DNA from: Symbiodinium natans
Taxonomy: Eukaryota > Sar > Dinophyceae > Suessiales > Symbiodiniaceae
Direction of reading: 5' to 3'
Assembly (NCBI GenBank): GCA_905221605.1
Contig: CAJNDS010002196.1
Coordinates: 70,001-134,000, forward strand
Length of the DNA: 64,000 bases
Positions 59,425-64,000 of the stretch are shown piece after piece (position 1 is the first letter of the stretch; each line of letters starts with the position of its first letter). The notes below the pieces were generated by a model. The model saw only the letters and a program-made list of their open reading frames with translations. It was not told where the DNA came from and ran no database searches. The position numbers and the translations under genes are program-made.

Positions 59425-59748
59425 GTGAACTTTCGGTTTGATACAGTTTGCTGGACCATTTTGGATGGTGGTTTACCAGTCCACCTCCTTCCATACAGCC
59501 GAAAGCACTACAAGTGCTTGTGTACTCCCACGAACACCACCGACCATCAAAAAATTGGATGGTTTCAGTTCATTGCCTGGGAAGCGGTCTTTCTTGGAGG
59601 TGCGGAGTTGGTTCAGCGTTTGACACCCCAAAGGTCAACCCTCGATGTCCCTCGCTCCAGGGACGCTCAAGGAACTCTTGCAGGCCTTGCCCTTCGGCTC
59701 TTCGGCTTCCTCATCTTTAGCCTAACAAAGCCCGCGCGCATTTCATGA
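59425..59748. CDS. Coding-like region, strand undecided
   Basis: Plus ORF of 107 codons: WTILDGGLPVHLLPYSRKHY, DHQKIGWFQFIAWEAVFLGG. The minus strand at about 59725-59640 reads DEEAEEPKGKACKSSLSVPG, a very coding-like acidic stretch. I cannot choose. Confidence 0.35.
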
Positions 59749-59829
59749 GCTCAAGTACCCGTTACAACACAGCGCGCCTCGCCATTGACCTCCAAACGCT
59801 GCCGTGCAGCCATCAGCTTGGCCTCGAAA

Positions 59830-60206
59830 CAGGCACACGCGCACGCGCACGCACCCGCACACGCACCCGCACCCGCACACGCACACGCACACGCACACGC
59901 GCACGCGCAACTGCAACCGCACGCGCACGCACACGTGAACGCGCCCGCGCGCGTGCGCGCACGGCCACGCACACGCGCTCGCACACGCACACGCACACGC
60001 ACACGCACACGCACACGCACACGCACACGCACACGCACACGCACACGCACACGCACACGCACACGCACACGCACACGCACACGCACACGCACACGCGCGT
60101 GCCCCGCGCCCCGCGCGAGCTCCCGGGCGCGCCCCCGCGCGTTCACTCTCCCGCTCCCCTGCGCGCGCGCGCGCGCGCGCGCGCGCGCGCGCGCGCGCGC
60201 GCGCAA
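59830..60206. repeat. (GCACAC)n / (CACACG)n tract ending in (GC)n
   Basis: About 330 bp of alternating purine-pyrimidine GCACAC and CACACG units, then 22 GC dinucleotides (60161-60204). All long frames here are artefacts. Confidence 0.95.
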
Positions 60207-60424
60207 GAAGGATGACGTAGGCAGCATGAGCTTTTTGTGCAATGATGCACACACCCCGCCTCGGCCTCGGCCAGCCTGACGCGACTTTGATGGGAGATTG
60301 GTTTGGACTTCAGTTTCGAATGGCACTTCAAAATTCTTGTGAGACATTGCATAAGGACTCAAGTGGCCCCGCGTACAACTTACATGGCTTCATGTGGCAC
60401 TGAACCTGGCGCATGTCAACGATA

Positions 60425-60818
60425 AACAGTAGTTGCCATCTGCTTTTTGCCTTTCACTGTCTTTCTCGTTCTGGCAATCGTCCTCAACCTTTGCTCACTC
60501 AGTTGCATCTTGTGGGACGACTGGAAGAAGCAGTGCCGGCGTGAAGGGACTTTAGGCTTGGGCGTGGCGCATTGGTAAGGCTTCCAGGTGGGCAATCTGT
60601 GGACTGAGTGGGATGTGGAGGTCTCTCGTCTCGTCTTGCGGAGGCTCGAACAACAGAGTCTCGGATCTAAGGAATCGCAAGGCTCAGACTTGGAGTCCGG
60701 GGCGGCGTTGGCAAGGCGCACAAGAATGCGCACAAGAATCGAGTCTCAAGATGTCTCGACTCCGAGGCTCGAGGATCCAGATTTTGGGGACTCACGAAAC
60801 GCTGCGTCCACTTTCTGA
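60425..60818 (+). CDS. Possible membrane protein, two exons
   Basis: 60430-60555: VVAICFLPFTVFLVLAIVLN then LCSLSCILWDDWKKQCRR, one hydrophobic helix. 60588-60818, after CTTCCAG: VGNLWTEWDVEVSRLVLRRL, EQQSLGSKESQGSDLESGAA, DVSTPRLEDPDFGDSRNAA. A 45-nt GA...AG intron would join them in phase. A minus frame, 60416-60600 (SEQRLRTIARTRKTVKGKKQ), competes for the first part. Confidence 0.45.
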
Positions 60819-61121
60819 CTCTGACTCGCACACTCCCGGCAAAGGCTTTTTGTGGATAGGCGATTGGTTCAAAGGTCAAACACGGGGCTCACGGCCTGCC
60901 ACCCCTTGCAGGGGCACATATCTTCTAGATGTCTTCTAGGTTTTTAGCGCTTGCTCTTGCAGCTCCTTCTCAGGGCTGCAACATCCATGGAAAACTGCCA
61001 TCTGCACGGCCACTAAACTGCAATGGTTTCGGCCCCTGTCCCGGGCCCCCGCCCTCCCGAGCTTTCAGCGTTTAGAGAAGCAATCCCGATTTGTCGTGGG
61101 TGGAGCGGCCAAAACCTTCCC

Positions 61122-61400
61122 AGCTGCTACCAGAACCAGTGAGGCGAAGCTGCGGGCCTTTTCTGCGCGGCTTCCTTAGCCTGCTGCTCAGCTTTTGGCT
61201 TCGCCTGCGGAGCTCAAGGCTTCCAAAGAACGAAAGTGCCGTCCAAAGACATGGAGACAACTGGAAGCAGAGCAGTACGCTGCAGCGACATCATGCAAGC
61301 GCACTCGGTTCATGCGGCTTCACGGAGCAAGACTTGATGCCTGCTGCGAAGCATCCTCCTTTGCCTCAGCTTCGAACGAAACTCGATACACGCCCGAAGA
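61122..61400. CDS. Adjacent coding-like frames on both strands
   Basis: Minus 61203-61122: AKPKAEQQAKEAAQKRPAAS behind CTCCGCAG. Plus 61205-61400: KASKERKCRPKTWRQLEAEQ then YAAATSCKRTRFMRLHGARL. Neither has a family. A GCATGTCTGCGGGC minisatellite follows at 61433-61510. Confidence 0.4.
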
Positions 61401-61511
61401 CAAGTGTCAAGCTTGCGTTCTCTGCATTTTGCGTGCGCATGTCTGCAAGAACATATCTGCAAGCGCATGTCTGAAAAGGCATGTCTGCGGGCGCATGTCT
61501 GCGGGCGCGAC

Positions 61512-61568
61512 CTTGGTCACATTTTCTGTCGATTGTTCCTTCAATCTGTTCTCCTCGTCTGCCATGGC
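61512..61568 (-). CDS. 57-nt coiled-coil exon
   Basis: ATGTTTCAG|GCC to ACCAAG|GTCGC: AMADEENRLKEQSTENVTK, 19 codons, phase 0 at both ends. Same charged style as exons at 61747-61910 and 63860-63916. Confidence 0.6.
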
Positions 61569-61686
61569 CTGAAACATGTGCAGTACACAACTTCAGCGCC
61601 CCTCTACTGTACATATTCTCCATTCGAACAAAAGCAACAGCACCACCAGAAAGAAAAATGCATCAAATCGGACCAAACACCCCCCA

Positions 61687-61748
61687 AAACCCTAAACCCT
61701 AAACCCTAAACCCTAAACCGTAAACCCTAAACCCTAAACCCTAAACCC
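61687..61748 (-). repeat. (TTTAGGG)n array in an intron of the coiled-coil gene
   Basis: Nine units (one GTTTACGG variant), sense to the minus-strand gene, beginning right at the end of the exon 61747-61790. Confidence 0.85.
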
Positions 61749-61910
61749 TGCCTTCGAAAGATCCTTTTGGATGCTGTCCTCAGCCTGGAGCTGTAGGGAG
61801 CCGGCAGTCAGGGTGCTTCCCACAAAAAGCTTCACGTCAAGTCACCCGGCCTTTTTCATGTTCTCCTCGAAGTCCCTTCGGGCTTGCTCAATTTTCTTTT
61901 CCTTCACAGC
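61747..61910 (-). CDS. Two coiled-coil exons with a 60-nt GC-AG intron
   Basis: 61910-61851, 20 codons: AVKEKKIEQARRDFEENMKK, donor AAG|GCCGGG. Intron 61850-61791. 61790-61747: LQAEDSIQKDLSKAG, donor GG|GTTTAG inside the array. Phase 0 at the first junction. Clear heptad-like helix. Confidence 0.65.
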
Positions 61911-61924
61911 CTTGCCGCATCATG

Positions 61925-62115
61925 CTTCACAGATGTTGGCAGTATTTCATTACGTCCCGCAGCCAAGTGGCGGCAAACGGCTTTGGAGTGGAAAGATATT
62001 CCGTCGCATCGCCATGTTCTAGAAGACAGTACAACCAAGAACGGGATGCCTGGCTCGCCCTGGGTGCGCGAATGCTGTCCACGTGTTTAGCGCATCGTTC
62101 CACCCATTTTCACAG
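61925..62115 (-). CDS. Upstream exon of the coiled-coil gene
   Basis: A minus frame HVDSIRAPRASQASRSWLYC, LLEHGDATEYLSTPKPFAAT, WLRDVMKYCQHL. Very coding-like; ends TGA or splices just before. Confidence 0.55.
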
Positions 62116-62416
62116 ATAGACCGATGCCCCGGCCTACCCTTTGCGATCTGCTCCGCGAAGCGATGTCCAAACTGTTGCTGCACATGTCAACAAAGCGTCC
62201 AGAACGACCACACCAGTAGTTCTGACAGGGATGTCCGGGTGAGCAGGTTAGACCAGCCCACGCCGTCCCGACAAAGGCGCTTATTCTGAACATCGTATCT
62301 CCACCGAGTCTCCACCCTGGGAGGCGCCGGGAACAGTTCATCGTTCGCGGCGGCGAGTACTGTGGCCAAAGCGGCACTCGGATTGGTCCTTCAAAAGAAT
62401 ACAACATGAAATCCGT

Positions 62417-62728
62417 ATGCGACACATCAAAAAGGCAGACCCTATCTGGATCAAAGATCCTCGGTCTAGATTTGCTCTTTTCACGGGGCCTACAACATGT
62501 CTCGATCTGACGCTAGAGTACGATTTCCACACCTTCTGTTCTCCACTAGCAGCAACGTGTCTGTTGGGGCCGGTCGGGCTGGCATGCTTGCAGAATATAG
62601 GCAATTTCTTGGCACGAGCACGTAATGACAGCTTGGGTCCGCCCTGGGACCAGGCCGTCTATGATGCATCTCGGGTCGCCGGAGTCTTGACGGATCATGC
62701 AAAATCCGGAATGCATGCACTCTTGTTC
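62417..62728 (+). CDS. Plus-strand ORF opposite the coiled-coil gene
   Basis: ATG at 62417: MRHIKKADPIWIKDPRSRFA, LACLQNIGNFLARARNDSLG, VYDASRVAGVLTDHAKSGMH, then MITE-encoded sequence. Looks coding, but lies in what seems an intron of the minus-strand gene. Confidence 0.35.
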
Positions 62729-62817
62729 CTGAGCGTCCCCCTTCTACTAACAGTCCTTAACAGGGATTCATCATAGGGGGTACCATAATCCCTATTAAGG
62801 ACCGCTAGAAAAATGGG
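62728..62817. mobile_element. MITE-like family 3 copy, degraded ends
   Basis: CCCCCTTCTACTAACAGTCC at left and TATTAAGGACCGCTAG at right with AGGGATT / AATCCCT inside. Confidence 0.75.
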
Positions 62818-62839
62818 GCAGAACAGGAACCTCAAACAC

Positions 62840-62925
62840 GGTGTACGAGCACCTCCAAGTCTTCTCGCGCTTTCTGCAAAGCCTCCTGACGAGCGATCTC
62901 GAAGTCTTCCTTCATAGTCTTCAGC
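62840..62925 (-). CDS. Coiled-coil exon
   Basis: GCTAAG|G then LKTMKEDFEIARQEALQKAR and EDLEVLVH, donor CACC|GTGTTT. Clear charged heptads. Confidence 0.65.
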
Positions 62926-62943
62926 CTTAGCCAGGAGACTTGT

Positions 62944-62990
62944 TTAGGGTTTAGGGTTTAGGGTTTGGGGTTTAGGGTTCAGGGTTTAGG
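62944..62990 (+). repeat. TTTAGGG array, antisense in the coiled-coil gene
   Basis: Seven units with TTTGGGG and TTCAGGG variants. Confidence 0.85.
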
Positions 62991-63116
62991 GCTTTATGCC
63001 ACATGCGAGCTCTCGAAAAAAACGACTGGCGTGCGACATTGACTAGCCTACATGAAACATATCCCAACATTCCTTCTGTGGGTTGAAGCTCGTTTGGCTC
63101 CTCGGGTCCAGGGCTA

Positions 63117-63229
63117 ACCCTAAACCCTAAACCCTAAACCCTAAACCTTAAACCCTAAACCCTAGACCCTAAATGCCCTAAACCCTAAACCCTAAACCCT
63201 AAACGCCCTAAACGCCCTAAACCCTAAAC
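63117..63229 (-). repeat. (TTTAGGG)n array with GCGTTTAGG variants
   Basis: About 15 units. Sense to the minus-strand coiled-coil gene; its first unit supplies the donor of the exon ending at 63230. Confidence 0.85.
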
Positions 63230-63311
63230 CACAGATGTCCACAGTTTGGATGTTCAGAGGCTCTGGCTGCTCGTCAAGGTCGAGACGTGCCTGAAGCCCA
63301 GCCTCCAGCAC
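63230..63311 (-). CDS. Coiled-coil gene exon between two arrays
   Basis: CTTGAG|GTG then VLEAGLQARLDLDEQPEPLN and IQTVDIC, ending CTGTG|GTTTAGG at the array. 27 codons plus one nt. Another minus-side array (63329-63455, antisense) lies upstream. Confidence 0.6.
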
Positions 63312-63328
63312 CTCAAGCCCCAAACAGG

Positions 63329-63455
63329 TTTAGGGTTTAGGGTTTAGGGTTTAGGGTTTAGGGTTTAGGGTTTAGGGTTTAGGGTTTAGGGTTTAGGGTT
63401 TAGGGTTTAGGGTTTAGGGTTTAGGGTTTAGGGTTTAGGGTTTAGGGTTTATATA
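63329..63455 (+). repeat. TTTAGGG array, 18 units
   Basis: Pure TTTAGGG, antisense in an intron of the coiled-coil gene. Confidence 0.9.
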
Positions 63456-63859
63456 GGGTGTAGCGCAACACCCAGCAAGGGCCGCGAGCAAGGTGGTAAC
63501 ACGCCCTTACATGAGCTTGTGCGCTAACGCTGTTTTGCACATGCTGCTCTTGGGCATCCCCAGAGCCTGCCGCGAAATCATCTGGTCGGCCTTGAACCAT
63601 GATGAAACAAGCAATCACAAGTGCAGAGAAATGGGCGGTGAGTCATTAGCAGCAGGAAGCAGTTCTTGAAAGCAAAAAAAACATTCTGCAGGTGCAGGGA
63701 CTTTGGCTTCAGGTCGAAATGCAAATCAGGCGTTCCTTGACCAACCAGCCCTTCCCCATGACCATCAGGGTGGTGGTTCTACACTGTCAGCTTACCTCAC
63801 GCAGCCAGGTGGAACGCGCCAATATACCCCGCATGGAAATGCCAAGATGGGGCGCACAC

Positions 63860-63916
63860 TTCTGCTTCAGCCGCCAGGAGCTTCATCTCAGCTTCTGCTG
63901 CTTCCTTTTGGGCCAC
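63860..63916 (-). CDS. 57-nt coiled-coil exon
   Basis: ATATCAG|GTG to CAGAA|GTGTGC: VAQKEAAEAEMKLLAAEAE, 19 codons, phase 0 both ends, GT donor. Same length and style as 61512-61568, so probably the most upstream visible exon of that gene. Confidence 0.65.
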
Positions 63917-64000
63917 CTGATATTTGTGTCATGAATCCGTGGTCTCCATGCAGGCATGGGAGTGTCAACTACGCTCATGTACTCAAAACGTCAGCTTGTC

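Noticed and set aside
59743-60362. ORFs of 150-200 codons with RARARA, THTHTH or VCVCVC
   Set aside because: Product of the GCACAC/GC tract in every frame.
17-63455. CRISPR-like direct repeats
   Set aside because: The 7-bp units are contiguous with no spacers; they are telomere-type arrays in a eukaryotic genome.

Overview
The window reads as eukaryotic nuclear DNA, most likely from a dinoflagellate (Symbiodiniaceae- or Polarella-like). The reasons are telomere-type TTTAGGG repeats scattered in both orientations, a pentatricopeptide (PPR) gene, cysteine-rich GCC2/GCC3-type exons, a non-LTR reverse-transcriptase tail of the kind common in these genomes, and many short exons whose best splice models use GT, GC or GA donors and AG|G acceptors. 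There are no operons, ribosome-binding sites, tRNA or rRNA genes, or CRISPR arrays that I can support. Exon borders below are read by eye from frame, splice signals and phase. Most genes have no recognisable family, and in several places both strands stay open, so the strand of an isolated exon is often uncertain.

Layout: 0-2.4 kb, exons on both strands beside a telomere-type array. 2.4-4.1 kb, microsatellites and palindromic repeats. 4.15-5.7 kb, a plus exon and a minus-strand PPR gene. 5.9-9.4 kb, isolated exons and a 450-bp imperfect palindrome. 9.5-13.2 kb, AT-rich DNA, a minus gene threaded through telomere-type arrays, and a plus gene whose intron is almost wholly a MITE-like element. 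13.4-16.5 kb, a minus-strand coiled-coil gene. 17-19.7 kb, genes on both strands, the last with array introns. 20-24 kb, GCC2-type exons, a retroelement tail and a zinc-binding exon between arrays. 25-32 kb, more array-split genes, a plus gene and a dual-specificity phosphatase exon. 32-41 kb, single exons and the clearest array-intron gene. 41.7-53 kb, a minisatellite and a minus gene built from a repeated module I call YTVDG. 53-64 kb, further array-split genes, a degenerate higher-order repeat, a long alternating purine-pyrimidine tract and a second coiled-coil gene.

The most notable signal is that the (TTTAGGG)n arrays lie inside spliceosomal introns and, where they run in the sense direction, appear to supply the splice sites themselves: G|GTTTAG as donor and TTTAG|G as acceptor. 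The minimal case (40528-40568) is a 41-nt intron of five repeat units whose removal joins two open frames in phase. Three MITE-like inverted-repeat families also lie in introns, including two different families in the same position of two copies of one repeated module. Together this suggests continuing intron gain from several kinds of repeat.
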